In this document: positions 49,057-57,531 of the stretch, piece after piece | Position numbering within the stretch: position 1 is the first letter of the stretch | Layout: each line of letters opens with the position of its first letter | Assembly (NCBI RefSeq): GCF_014652715.1 | Contig: NZ_BMZI01000006.1 | Location: 157,082 to 221,081, forward strand | Length of the DNA stretch: 64,000 nt | Direction: 5' to 3' | From: Salinicola rhizosphaerae | GTDB taxonomy: Bacteria > Pseudomonadota > Gammaproteobacteria > Pseudomonadales > Halomonadaceae | Position numbers and translations under genes: made by a program | The notes under the pieces: generated by a model | Seen by the model: the letters and a program-made list of their open reading frames with translations, nothing else | The model's database searches: none | What the model was told of the DNA's origin: nothing

Positions 49057-50743
49057 CCCTGAGACTCTCGGCCACCGCCCCGGCGTGCGGACCGACGACG
49101 ACGTGAACGATATCGCCTTCCAGTCGCTGCAGACCTGCCACGCCCAGCGCGCTGAGCGCCGACTCGTCGAGCCGGCGGCGATCGACGAGCTCGAGCCGCA
49201 GCCGCGTGGTCGCGACGGCGGCTATTTCGCGGAGGTTATCGATGCCGCCGAGCGCCGTCAGCCACGCGCGCCGAGTCTCGTCATCGAGCCTGGCATCGAT
49301 CAGCGTCGCCGCCTCGGATTCCATGCCCCGTATGGCGACCTCCGGCGACGCCAGCGTCTCGCCGCGATGGCGCACGGCCTGGCGAATCTCGTCGGCGACA
49401 CCATCGGCGATCGGCCCCAGGATCACCTGAAGTCCGCCGCCGCGCAGATGCAGGATGCCACGCGCGCCCAGCGCCTTCAGCGCCGGCTCGTCGATCACCG
49501 TGTCGTCGTTCATCACCAGGCGCAAGCGCGTGGTGCAGGCGCCGACGCTGACCAGGTTGGCCGCCCCGCCGAGCGCGTCGACGAAGGCCGGGCCTCGCTC
49601 GCCATCTCCCGTAGCGCTGATGGTTGCCGCCACCTCCGGCTCACGTCCCGGCGTCGGCAGATCGAAGCGCACGATCGCCCAGCGGAAGATGCCGTAATAG
49701 AGCACGAAATAGACCAGCCCGACGGGGATCATCATCCAGCCGTTGGTCGAGAGCCCGTAGGAGAGTGCGTAGTCGAAGGCACCGGCGGAGAAGGTGAAGC
49801 CGAGCTTCACATCCAGCATATTCATGACGGCCATCGAGATGCCGGTCAACACGGCGTGCAGTGCATAGAGCACCGGCGCCAGGAACATGAACGAGAACTC
49901 GATCGGCTCCGTGACGCCGGTCAGAAACGCCGTCAATGCCAGTGACAGCAAGAGACCGCCGACCTGGGCCCGACGCGTTCTGGGAGCGGCGTGATACATC
50001 GCCAGCGCGGCCGCCGGCAGGCCGAACATCATGACCGGAAAGAAGCCGGCCATGAAGCTGCCGGCCGTCGGGTCGCCGGCGAAGAAGCGATTGAGATCCC
50101 CCGTGGCGCCGTCGTAGGTGCCGAAGACGAACCAGACGAAGCTGTTGAGCACGTGGTGCAGGCCGGTCACGATCAGAATGCGGTTGAGCACACCATAGAC
50201 GAAGAGACCGAGGTCGCCGGCATCGATCAGCCACTGACCGAGCTGATCGATACCCTGCTGGATCGGTGGCCAGATGACGCCGAACAGGCCGCCGAGCACG
50301 ACGGCCGAGAGGCCGGTGGCGATGGGAATGAAGCGTCGACCACCGAAGAACGCGAGATAGTCCGGCAGCTTGATCGTCTTGTAGCGATTGTAGAGCAGCC
50401 CCGCGACGACGCCGATGATGATGCCGCCGAGCACGCCCATGTTGATCTCGTCGTTGAGCGTCCCGAGAACCGCGTCGAGCACCAGATAGCCGATCACGCC
50501 GGCCAGGCCCGCAGCACCGTTGTCGTCGTCGGCGAGACCGACCGCCACGCCGATGGCGAAGATCAGCGCCAGATTGGCGAAGATCGCGTTGCCGGCGTTG
50601 GCGACGAAGCCGATATCCAGCAGATCGGGCTGGCCGAGCCGCAGCAGCAGCCCGGCAACCGGCAGCACCGCGATCGGCAGCATCAGCGAGCGCCCGAGTT
50701 TCTGCAGACCGGCCATCAGCCGGGAACCCCAAGTCCTGGTCAT
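49052..50743 (-). CDS. nagE: N-acetylglucosamine PTS permease EIIC-EIIB-EIIB'
   Basis: A 563-residue membrane permease of the glucose/GlcNAc PTS class. EIIC occupies about residues 1-370 (GRSLMLPIAVLPVAGLLLRL, GVTEPIEFSFMFLAPVLY). EIIB follows with the phospho-accepting Cys403 in GACTTRLRL. A second EIIB-like domain (about 490-560) repeats the same pattern (LGGIDNL ... ATTRLRLELVD ... VVVGPHAG) but has Ala511 where Cys is expected. It has no EIIA; that domain is in NagF, 11 bp upstream. It imports and phosphorylates GlcNAc. The gene is the last of the nag operon. Confidence 0.93.
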   Translation of the reverse strand: MTRTWGSRLMAGLQKLGRSLMLPIAVLPVAGLLLRLGQPDLLDIGFVANAGNAIFANLALIFAIGVAVGLADDDNGAAGLAGVIGYLVLDAVLGTLNDEINMGVLGGIIIGVVAGLLYNRYKTIKLPDYLAFFGGRRFIPIATGLSAVVLGGLFGVIWPPIQQGIDQLGQWLIDAGDLGLFVYGVLNRILIVTGLHHVLNSFVWFVFGTYDGATGDLNRFFAGDPTAGSFMAGFFPVMMFGLPAAALAMYHAAPRTRRAQVGGLLLSLALTAFLTGVTEPIEFSFMFLAPVLYALHAVLTGISMAVMNMLDVKLGFTFSAGAFDYALSYGLSTNGWMMIPVGLVYFVLYYGIFRWAIVRFDLPTPGREPEVAATISATGDGERGPAFVDALGGAANLVSVGACTTRLRLVMNDDTVIDEPALKALGARGILHLRGGGLQVILGPIADGVADEIRQAVRHRGETLASPEVAIRGMESEAATLIDARLDDETRRAWLTALGGIDNLREIAAVATTRLRLELVDRRRLDESALSALGVAGLQRLEGDIVHVVVGPHAGAVAESLRA

Positions 50744-50754
50744 GATGCGTTACC

Positions 50755-53385
50755 TCACGGAGTCATTGTGCTTGTGGGTGAGTGAGTCGAATCGGCCGCC
50801 GCCGGCAGCGCTTGAACCAAGCGCGCCCGCACGGCACTGGCGTCGTCGAGCGTCAGCATCGAAGGCAGCAACGCTCTGACTGCCGCCAGATCCCGATCCC
50901 GCAACGCTGCTTTGGTCGTGGCGACCCGAGACGGCTCGACCGACAGCTCGTCGGCGCCCAGAGCGGCGAGCACGACGGCGGCCAGCGGATCCCCCGCGGC
51001 CGCGCCACAGACGCCGACCGGACAGCGCCCCGCCGCCCCCTCGAGGCACAGTTGAATCAGCCGGATCACCGCCGGGTGCAGCATGTCGCTGCGCGCGGCC
51101 AGCGAGGCGACCTCGCGATCCATGGCGAGCGTGTACTGGGTGAGATCGTTGGTCCCGATGGAGAGAAAGTCTGCTTCGGCAGCGAGGGTGGCGGCAGCCA
51201 GCGCCGCCGACGGTACCTCGATCATCACGCCGAGCGCGGGAAGCTCTTCCACCCCCAGCGCCTCGGCTCTCGCCGCCAGACGCGCCTTCACCCAGCGCAG
51301 CTCGACGACATCCGTGACCATCGGCAGCATGATGCGCAGCGCCGGCCGCCCCGCCGCGTCCTTCGGGGCTTGGCGGCAGGCGCCAATCAGCGCATCGAGC
51401 TGAGTGTCGAACAGCTCAGGCAGATTCGACCATAGCCTGATGCCGCGCTCGCCGAGTGCCGGGTTGGGCGCGTCGGGCAAGCTGACGTAGGGCAACTGCT
51501 TGTCCGCGCCGATATCGAGAAGACGCACGACGACCGGCTTGCCTTCCATGGCTCGCGCCGCCGCCAGGTACTCTCGCTGCTGGCGCTCGAGATCGGGGGC
51601 CACGGCACTTTCCAGGAACAGGAATTCACTGCGCATCAGGCCGACACCGTCCGCTCCCGCCTCTGCCGCCTGTTCTGCCTCCCGCGCCGAGGCGACATTG
51701 GCGGCGACATGCAGCCGATGCCCGTCCCGCGTGATCACCGGCTCGTCGACAGCCGCCTGCGCCGCGCGCAGGTGAGCTCGCTGCTGCTCGAGCTGCCCCT
51801 CGATCTCGGCAAGTCGAGCCTCGCTCGGCGCGAATTCCAGCACGCCACGGTCGGCATCCAGGCAGGCGCGATCGCTGGCAATCTCGAGCAGCGCCTCTCC
51901 CATGGCAACGACGCAGGGCACGCCACGCGCTCTCGCCAGGATCGAGACATGCGAGGTCAGGCCGCCATTTGCCAGGCAGAGACCGGCGATGCGATCCGCC
52001 ACCTCGACGAACGCCGATGGCGTCAGCGTAGGCGCCATCAGGATGGCCCCATCGATGTCATCTGACGTTGTGGAAACACTCTCCGCGAACTGGGCCATGA
52101 CGCGACGCTGCAGATCGCGCAGATCGTCGGCGCGCGCCGCCAGCAGCGCATTGGCGCTATCGCGAAGTCTGATGATTTCGACCTCGAGCGCCTCGAACCA
52201 CGCCTGCCCTGCGCTCTTGCCCGAGGCAATGGCACCGTCGGCGGCCGCGCGAAGGTCGGGGTCCATCAGCCAGGCCCGATGCGCCTCGAATATCTCCGCT
52301 TCCGACGCTTCGCCTTGCTGCTGCGCGCGCTCGTGCGCCGAAGCCAGCCAGTCATCCACGGCTGCGATGGCCGCGTCGAGTGCGCGTCCCTCTTCGGCGC
52401 TGCCCGCGCCAGACTCAGGCACCTCCGGCAGCAGCAACTCGAAGCGCCTCAGCGGTCCGACCGCGAGACCTGGGCTGGCACCGAGACCGCTCAGCAAGCC
52501 CGGCAGGCTCTCCTCGCCGGAGAGCGACCGCGCGTCGGGTGTCGTCTGTGCAAAGGCGTTGGCTTCAGCTGACGCTTCAACTGACGCTTCGGCTGTCGAG
52601 AGGAGCGAGGCAGCGGCGTCCAGCGCCTGGGCCGCGCGCTCACCGGTGGCCGTGAGCGTCACCTGGTCTCCACGTCCCAGCGCCAGATTGAGCAGCGCGC
52701 TGAGACTCTGGACATCGGCCTCGCGACCCTCATCGGTCACGATCCGCAGCGCCACGTCATATGAACCGGCGATGGCACGCAGCTTCGCCGCCGGTCGCGC
52801 GTGCAAGCCGCTGGCAGAGGCGATGACGACCGAGCGCTCTTGCCGATTGGCGACCACACCGGCTGGCGCGGCGGTCGCGCCCTTGCCCTCCTCACCTTCC
52901 CAGGTACAGATTTCCTCTCCCCGCTCGACGACGGTGCCTGCCGCTACCCGCAGCGTCGGCGAGCGGGAGAGTGCGAGCGTATCGCCATTCGTCAGCACGA
53001 TGGGTGAGATCAAGGCGGTGGCGCGCCGGGCCAGCAGGTCAGTGTCGAACTTGCACAGCGGGTCCCCCGCCGAGATCCGCTCGCCCTGGGCGACCAGCAC
53101 CTCGAATCCCTGCCCCCCGAGGTCGACGGTATCCAGGCCGATGTGAAGAAGCCACTCAGCCCCGCTATCGTCGCGCAGCGTGATGGCATGTGCCGTTCTG
53201 GCGACCTGGATGACTTCCCCGTTGCAGGGGGCGTGGAGGGTATCTTCCAGCGGGTCGATGGCGAAGCCGGGGCCCATGGTGCCTCCGGCAAACACCGGGT
53301 CGGGCACGTCATCAAGGGAGAGCACGACGCCCTTGAGTGGAGACCGCAGCGAGTGAAGCGCGGCGGATTTGGCGGAAGAGGACAT
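50755..53385 (-). CDS. nagF: PTS multiphosphoryl transfer protein EIIA-HPr-EI
   Basis: An 876-residue cytoplasmic fusion that carries the whole soluble phosphorelay for NagE. EIIA (about 1-160) has His66 and the phospho-site His81 in LLHIGLDT. HPr (about 183-270) has His195 in SGLHARPAA and a Ser at the regulatory position (Ser227). EI (about 305-860) has His479 in LTSHVSILARARGVP, GLMRSEFLFL, the PEP-binding SIGTNDLTQYTLAMDR and catalytic Cys793 in GVCGAAAGDP. An Ala/Glu/Ser linker joins HPr to EI. AAGGAA lies eight bases before the ATG. The order EIIA-HPr-EI matches Pseudomonas NagF. Confidence 0.95.
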   Translation of the reverse strand: MSSSAKSAALHSLRSPLKGVVLSLDDVPDPVFAGGTMGPGFAIDPLEDTLHAPCNGEVIQVARTAHAITLRDDSGAEWLLHIGLDTVDLGGQGFEVLVAQGERISAGDPLCKFDTDLLARRATALISPIVLTNGDTLALSRSPTLRVAAGTVVERGEEICTWEGEEGKGATAAPAGVVANRQERSVVIASASGLHARPAAKLRAIAGSYDVALRIVTDEGREADVQSLSALLNLALGRGDQVTLTATGERAAQALDAAASLLSTAEASVEASAEANAFAQTTPDARSLSGEESLPGLLSGLGASPGLAVGPLRRFELLLPEVPESGAGSAEEGRALDAAIAAVDDWLASAHERAQQQGEASEAEIFEAHRAWLMDPDLRAAADGAIASGKSAGQAWFEALEVEIIRLRDSANALLAARADDLRDLQRRVMAQFAESVSTTSDDIDGAILMAPTLTPSAFVEVADRIAGLCLANGGLTSHVSILARARGVPCVVAMGEALLEIASDRACLDADRGVLEFAPSEARLAEIEGQLEQQRAHLRAAQAAVDEPVITRDGHRLHVAANVASAREAEQAAEAGADGVGLMRSEFLFLESAVAPDLERQQREYLAAARAMEGKPVVVRLLDIGADKQLPYVSLPDAPNPALGERGIRLWSNLPELFDTQLDALIGACRQAPKDAAGRPALRIMLPMVTDVVELRWVKARLAARAEALGVEELPALGVMIEVPSAALAAATLAAEADFLSIGTNDLTQYTLAMDREVASLAARSDMLHPAVIRLIQLCLEGAAGRCPVGVCGAAAGDPLAAVVLAALGADELSVEPSRVATTKAALRDRDLAAVRALLPSMLTLDDASAVRARLVQALPAAADSTHSPTSTMTP

Positions 53386-53519
53386 GAAAGCGCTTCCTTG
53401 TTGTTGTCAGCTCTCGAGCCGCCCGCGAGCGGTCGGGAATCTAGGATGGTGAAGCCGTCTCGCTACCGGGCGCGAGCGCGGCCGTTGGAGCGACGGGCCG
53501 GCGTCGCTATCGCAGCGGT

Positions 53520-54539
53520 CTAGACGGTGCGCGTTACCTTCTGTAGATGGCGCGGCCGATCCGGGTCCTCGCCCCGCGCGATAGCCAGTCGAGCCGCCAT
53601 CATGTAGAAGCTCTGGATCACGCTGAGCGGCTGCAGGTCATCATGCCCGGCATCGATGAGCGGCAGCCGACGCTTGGCGACGCTATCGTCGGCCGCCAGC
53701 AACACAGTGGCGCCCACGCTCTCGAGCCACTCGGCCAGCTCGAGCAACCCCGCCTGGTCTGGTCCAGGCGGCGCGAACACCAGCACCGGATAGCCGGGCC
53801 CGATCAGCGCCATCGGCCCGTGCTTGACCTCGGCTGCGCTGAACGGTTCGGCCTGGATCGCGCACGTCTCCTTGAACTTGAGCGCGGCTTCCTGGGCGAT
53901 GGAAAGTCCCACGCCGCGCCCGATCACCATGAGTCGATCGACACCGGCAAGCGCCTCGATAGCCGGCTGCCAGCCGCATTCGGCGGCAAGTGCCAGACGC
54001 TCGGGCAGGCGTTCGAGCGCGGACAGCAGCGCGGCATCGTCATGCCAGGCACCGATCAGATGCGCGCAGGCAGCGAGCGTGGCGAGATAGCTCTTGGTGG
54101 CGGCCACGCTCCGCTCGACACCGGCATGTAGCGACAGCTCGTCGCCGGAAACCGCGGCCAACGGGGAGTCTGCGGTATTGACCAGCGCCAGCGTTCGCGC
54201 CCCACCCTCGGCAAGGGCCCGCTGGGTTGCGACCAGGTCAGGACTGGCGCCGGATTGCGAGATGGCCACCGCGAGCTGGCCGCGGACCCGCCAGGGGGCA
54301 TTCGCCAGCGTGGTCAATGAAGGCGGAAGCGAAGCGATCGGCAAGCCCAGACGCTTCATGCCCAGGTATGCGAAATAGGCGGCGGCGTGATCGGAGCTGC
54401 CGCGGGCCACCGTGACGGCCCCGTGCAGATCCGCTTCACGAAGCCCCCGCCCCAGGACGGCAACCGCGCCCGCATTGGCCTGCCATTGCGCACGCAAGCT
54501 CTCGGCGGCGCTTCTGGCTTCCTCCAGCATCAGCGACAT
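53520..54539 (-). CDS. SIS-domain glucosamine-6-phosphate deaminase (NagB-II type)
   Basis: A 339-residue protein with two SIS sugar-phosphate isomerase domains: ARGSSDHAAAYFAYLG and AISQSGASPDLVATQ in the first, GRGVGLSIAQEAALKFKETC and EVKHGPMALI in the second. It lacks the glutaminase domain of GlmS. Such stand-alone SIS proteins in nag operons replace NagB and convert GlcN-6-P to fructose-6-P plus ammonia. The operon position between nagA and nagF supports this. GGGAGA precedes the ATG at 54539. Confidence 0.88.
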   Translation of the reverse strand: MSLMLEEARSAAESLRAQWQANAGAVAVLGRGLREADLHGAVTVARGSSDHAAAYFAYLGMKRLGLPIASLPPSLTTLANAPWRVRGQLAVAISQSGASPDLVATQRALAEGGARTLALVNTADSPLAAVSGDELSLHAGVERSVAATKSYLATLAACAHLIGAWHDDAALLSALERLPERLALAAECGWQPAIEALAGVDRLMVIGRGVGLSIAQEAALKFKETCAIQAEPFSAAEVKHGPMALIGPGYPVLVFAPPGPDQAGLLELAEWLESVGATVLLAADDSVAKRRLPLIDAGHDDLQPLSVIQSFYMMAARLAIARGEDPDRPRHLQKVTRTV

Positions 54540-54580
54540 CAGACGTTCTCCCGCGGCGCGCCAGGCGCCGTCGCATCGAG

Positions 54581-55759
54581 TTATTGAGAGACAGAGGAGG
54601 TGCCGACCGGCGACGCATCCGCCGCTCGGGCAGCGTGAGCGAGCTGGCCGCCGACGTAGACTGCCTCCAGCTCGAGGTCCGGATTCAGCACCAGCACATC
54701 GGCGTGACAGCCGGGTGCCAGACGACCGATCTCCTGCTCACCGATGAACTCCGCCGGATACTGCGACAGCCGACGCGAGGCATCGGCCAGATCGAGCCCG
54801 ATCTCGATCAGGTTACGCAGCGCCTGATCCATGGTCAGCGTGCTGCCGGCGAGCGTGCCGTCCGCCAGGCGCACGCCGCCCAGACATTTGGTGACGCGCT
54901 GCTCGCCCAGCCGGTAATCGCCGTCCGGCATCCCGGCCGCGGCGGTGGAATCCGTCACGCCGTAGAGCCTCGGAATCGCCCGCAGCGCGGTCAGAATCGC
55001 ACCGGGGTGTACGTGGAGCAGATCGGGAATGATCTCGGCGTGCTCGGCGTGCGCCAGTGCCGCGCCAACCATGCCGGGCTCGCGGTGATGCAGGCCGGTC
55101 ATGGCGTTGAACAGGTGAGTGAAACCGTGAGCACCACTGGCAAGGCCCGCGACGCCTTCTTCGTAACTGCCCAGGGTGTGCCCCATCAGCACGCGGACGC
55201 CGCGATCACATAGATGGCGTATGAGCTCGGCGTGTCCGCCAAGTTCCGGGGCGAGCGTCAGCACGCGAATGGGTGCCAGCGCGAGCAGCGCATCCACCGC
55301 CTCGACCGTGCCGGGGTGTGCGTAGGGCGGCTGCGCGCCCAGCTTGCCGGGATTGAGAAACGGGCCTTCCAGATGCACGCCCAGCAGGCGAGCAGCCCGC
55401 AGCGGCGGGGTTGCCATCAGCCGGGCGATGTCGGTCAGCGCGCGCTGGATATCCTCGCTCGGTGCGGTCATCGTCGTGACCAGCAGCGATGTGGTACCGA
55501 AACGAACGTGGGTGCGAGCCATCGTGGCCGCCGCCTCACCGCCCTCCATGGCATCGGCACCGCCACCACCGTGAACGTGAAGATCGACGAATCCCGGCAG
55601 TAGCCGCGGATAGTCGTTAGTCATCGGGTCGACCGGCTCACCCTCCAGGGAGACGATCCTGCCGTCCTGCCAGTCCAGCCGGCCCAGACGCCACCCTTGC
55701 GGCGTCAGTATGTTGCCGTCGAGGCAGTCGCCATCGCGCTTGGCATCGCTTGAGATCAC
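54581..55759 (-). CDS. nagA: N-acetylglucosamine-6-phosphate deacetylase
   Basis: NagA removes acetate from GlcNAc-6-P, the step after NagE uptake. The 392-residue amidohydrolase has VDLHVHGGGG, LLGVHLEGPFLNPGKLGA (metal-binding Glu), GHT, FTHLFNAMTGLHHREPG (His) and the catalytic Asp in GVTDSTAAAGMPDG. The start is a GTG at 55759 that overlaps the nagQ stop (GTGA), so translation is coupled to the regulator. A much longer open frame continues over nagQ in the wrong phase and is not real. Confidence 0.94.
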   Translation of the reverse strand: MISSDAKRDGDCLDGNILTPQGWRLGRLDWQDGRIVSLEGEPVDPMTNDYPRLLPGFVDLHVHGGGGADAMEGGEAAATMARTHVRFGTTSLLVTTMTAPSEDIQRALTDIARLMATPPLRAARLLGVHLEGPFLNPGKLGAQPPYAHPGTVEAVDALLALAPIRVLTLAPELGGHAELIRHLCDRGVRVLMGHTLGSYEEGVAGLASGAHGFTHLFNAMTGLHHREPGMVGAALAHAEHAEIIPDLLHVHPGAILTALRAIPRLYGVTDSTAAAGMPDGDYRLGEQRVTKCLGGVRLADGTLAGSTLTMDQALRNLIEIGLDLADASRRLSQYPAEFIGEQEIGRLAPGCHADVLVLNPDLELEAVYVGGQLAHAARAADASPVGTSSVSQ

Positions 55760-56490
55760 TGAGTCAGCTCCACCATGAAATCGTAGTAATCGGTGCGGCA
55801 GTAAGTCACCGTCAGCTCGCCGGGGCGGCCATCGGCCAGAAAGCCGAGCCGCGTCATCATCAGCAGCGCCTGCGATTCCGGCACTTCGGCCAGCCTCGCC
55901 AGCTCGGCATCGGCATTGACCGCGGAGACGTGCTGCAGGGCCCGGACGATCGGCGTGCCGAGATTGTCGAGATGCCGATAGAGCGAGTGCGTCACACTGT
56001 CGGGATCTGCCAGCACGTGACTCGGCAGGCAGCTCTCCTCGACCGCGACCACCACGTCGTCGGCCAGGCGCAGTCGCTTCAAGCGCGACACGCGGTGATC
56101 CGCGCCGAGGCCGAGCCGCAGACTCTCTTCCGCACTCGGCGTGCTCAGCGCGCGTGACAGCCAGCGCGAACTGGGCCGATGCCCACGCTGCACCAGCAGC
56201 TCGGTAAAGCTGGTCAGCCGGGTCAGCGACTGATTGAGTCGCGGCGCGATGAACGTGCCGGACCCCCGCGTGCGCTGGATCAGCCCCTGAGCCACCAGCC
56301 CGTCCAGCGCCTTGCGAGCGGTGATTCGCGAAACATTGAGCCTCTCTGCCAGCACGCGCTCCGATGGCAGCGCTTCGCCGGCCTCCCAGTCGCCGGCCTC
56401 GATCGCCTCGACGAGCTGCTGCGCCAGCTGCCGGTAGAGCGGCGTGGGCTGATCCGCGTCGAGCTTCAAACGCGCAAGTGTCGATTCCAT
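55756..56490 (-). CDS. nagQ: GntR/HutC-family regulator of the nag operon
   Basis: A 244-residue transcription factor. The N-terminal GntR winged helix (PLYRQLAQQLVEAIEAGDW, LPSERVLAERLNVSRITARK, RGSGTFIAPRL) is followed by a UTRA ligand-binding domain (about 90-240, ending GELTVTYCRTDYYDFMVEL). As the first gene of the nag operon it most likely represses the operon and responds to GlcNAc-6-P or GlcN-6-P, as NagQ/NagR proteins do. The 260 bp upstream contain an unusual 14-bp repeat array. Confidence 0.9.
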   Translation of the reverse strand: MESTLARLKLDADQPTPLYRQLAQQLVEAIEAGDWEAGEALPSERVLAERLNVSRITARKALDGLVAQGLIQRTRGSGTFIAPRLNQSLTRLTSFTELLVQRGHRPSSRWLSRALSTPSAEESLRLGLGADHRVSRLKRLRLADDVVVAVEESCLPSHVLADPDSVTHSLYRHLDNLGTPIVRALQHVSAVNADAELARLAEVPESQALLMMTRLGFLADGRPGELTVTYCRTDYYDFMVELTQ

Positions 56491-56514
56491 TCACGCCTCT
56501 TCATTTCATGTACG

Positions 56515-56603
56515 CCCCTGTCGCACGTCACTGTCCACACGCCCCTATCCATACGCGCCTGTCCACACGTTCCTGTTCACATATTCCTATCCATACGCGC
56601 CTG
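56515..56603. repeat. 14-bp tandem repeat array upstream of nagQ
   Basis: Six and a half imperfect units of about 14 bp, consensus CNCCTRTCCAYACG, run head to tail: CCCCTGTCGCACG (13 bp), then TCACTGTCCACACG, CCCCTATCCATACG, CGCCTGTCCACACG, TTCCTGTTCACATA, TTCCTATCCATACG and CGCCTG. They begin 25 bp before the nagQ start, in the 260-bp divergent region. Direct TTGGTAT/TGGTATT motifs follow at about 56630-56670 and could be regulator sites. Confidence 0.8.
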
Positions 56604-56750
56604 CCGAATGATCACACCGGCAATGCCACTTCAATACCACCAACATAACCAGTTGCATACCAATTCGCTATCACTGATGTTTGCGACTTTGGTCTACGAC
56701 GTCGGGTCTGCCATGCTTAACGCTCTTTCCCTGCATCTGGAGTCACTGCA

Positions 56751-57392
56751 ATGGCCAAGACACTGGTATTGGGTGCCAATGGGCAGATCGGTCGCCAGTT
56801 CTGCGCGCTGGCTGCCGACAAGGGCATGCCGATCAAGGCGATGATCCGCGATACCGCGCAGCAATCCTGGTTCGCCGACCGGGGCATCGAGACCGTCATC
56901 GGCGATCTCGAGGGGCGACTTCGCCACGCGTTCTACGGCTGCGACCAGATCGTGTTCGCGGCCGGCTCCGGGCCGCACACCGGCGCGGACAAGACCCTCA
57001 TGATCGATCTACATGGAGCCGTTCGCGCCATCGATATCGCACGCGGGATGGGCCTGCCTCGCTTCATCATGGTGAGCGCCCTGCGCGCCGACCGCGTGCT
57101 CGAGGCGCCGGTCAAGCTCAGACCTTACTGCGCGGCCAAGGCTGCCGCAGATGCCCATCTTCGCGCTTCCGGCCTGCCCTATGTCGTGCTCAAGCCAGGA
57201 AAACTGACCGATGAGCCGGCCTCGCGGCAGATCAGCACGGACGAAACGCGCCCGGGTGATGCGGTCTCGCGGGCCAACGTGGCCGAGGTGCTGTGTCACC
57301 TGATCCAGCATCGCGGCATCCGCCGCTGCGATATCGCCCTGCTCGATGGCGAGCGCCCGATCGAGGAAGCACTGACGCCTTTCGCCAGCTAG
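56751..57392 (+). CDS. Atypical SDR / NAD(P)-binding protein
   Basis: A 213-residue Rossmann-fold protein. The N-terminal dinucleotide motif is GANGQIGRQ. YCAAKAAADAHLRASGLPYV is the atypical SDR helix with Tyr-x3-Lys, and VLKPGKLTDEPA follows. It resembles YwnB/NmrA-like epimerase-dehydratase family members; the substrate is unknown. GGAG lies eight bases before the ATG. It is divergent from the nag operon and upstream of rnb, with no operon partner. Confidence 0.85.
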   Translation: MAKTLVLGANGQIGRQFCALAADKGMPIKAMIRDTAQQSWFADRGIETVIGDLEGRLRHAFYGCDQIVFAAGSGPHTGADKTLMIDLHGAVRAIDIARGMGLPRFIMVSALRADRVLEAPVKLRPYCAAKAAADAHLRASGLPYVVLKPGKLTDEPASRQISTDETRPGDAVSRANVAEVLCHLIQHRGIRRCDIALLDGERPIEEALTPFAS

Positions 57393-57470
57393 CGATTCAT
57401 GCGCCCGGCGACGGCCGTGACGAGATCACGGCCGCGTCCCACGCCTGCACGTCGCCACGACACTCGGCAG

Positions 57471-57500
57471 TTGGCGCCGTGCGCACGGAATCCGTATAGT
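57471..57500 (+). promoter_or_regulatory. Sigma-70 promoter of rnb
   Basis: TTGGCG (57471-57476), an 18-bp spacer and TATAGT (57495-57500). The -10 box covers the upstream GTG at 57499, so that codon cannot be the start if this promoter is used. Confidence 0.55.
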
Positions 57501-57531
57501 GGCGCATTCGTCCACCGACCGATTCGATCCG

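Noticed and set aside
54581-56494. A 637-codon fusion of nagA with upstream sequence
   Set aside because: The upstream 245 codons are the wrong phase of nagQ; the nagA reading begins at the GTG overlapping the nagQ stop.
56491-56750. CRISPR-like array before nagQ
   Set aside because: Units are 14 bp, contiguous and imperfect, with no spacers; this is a tandem repeat, not CRISPR.
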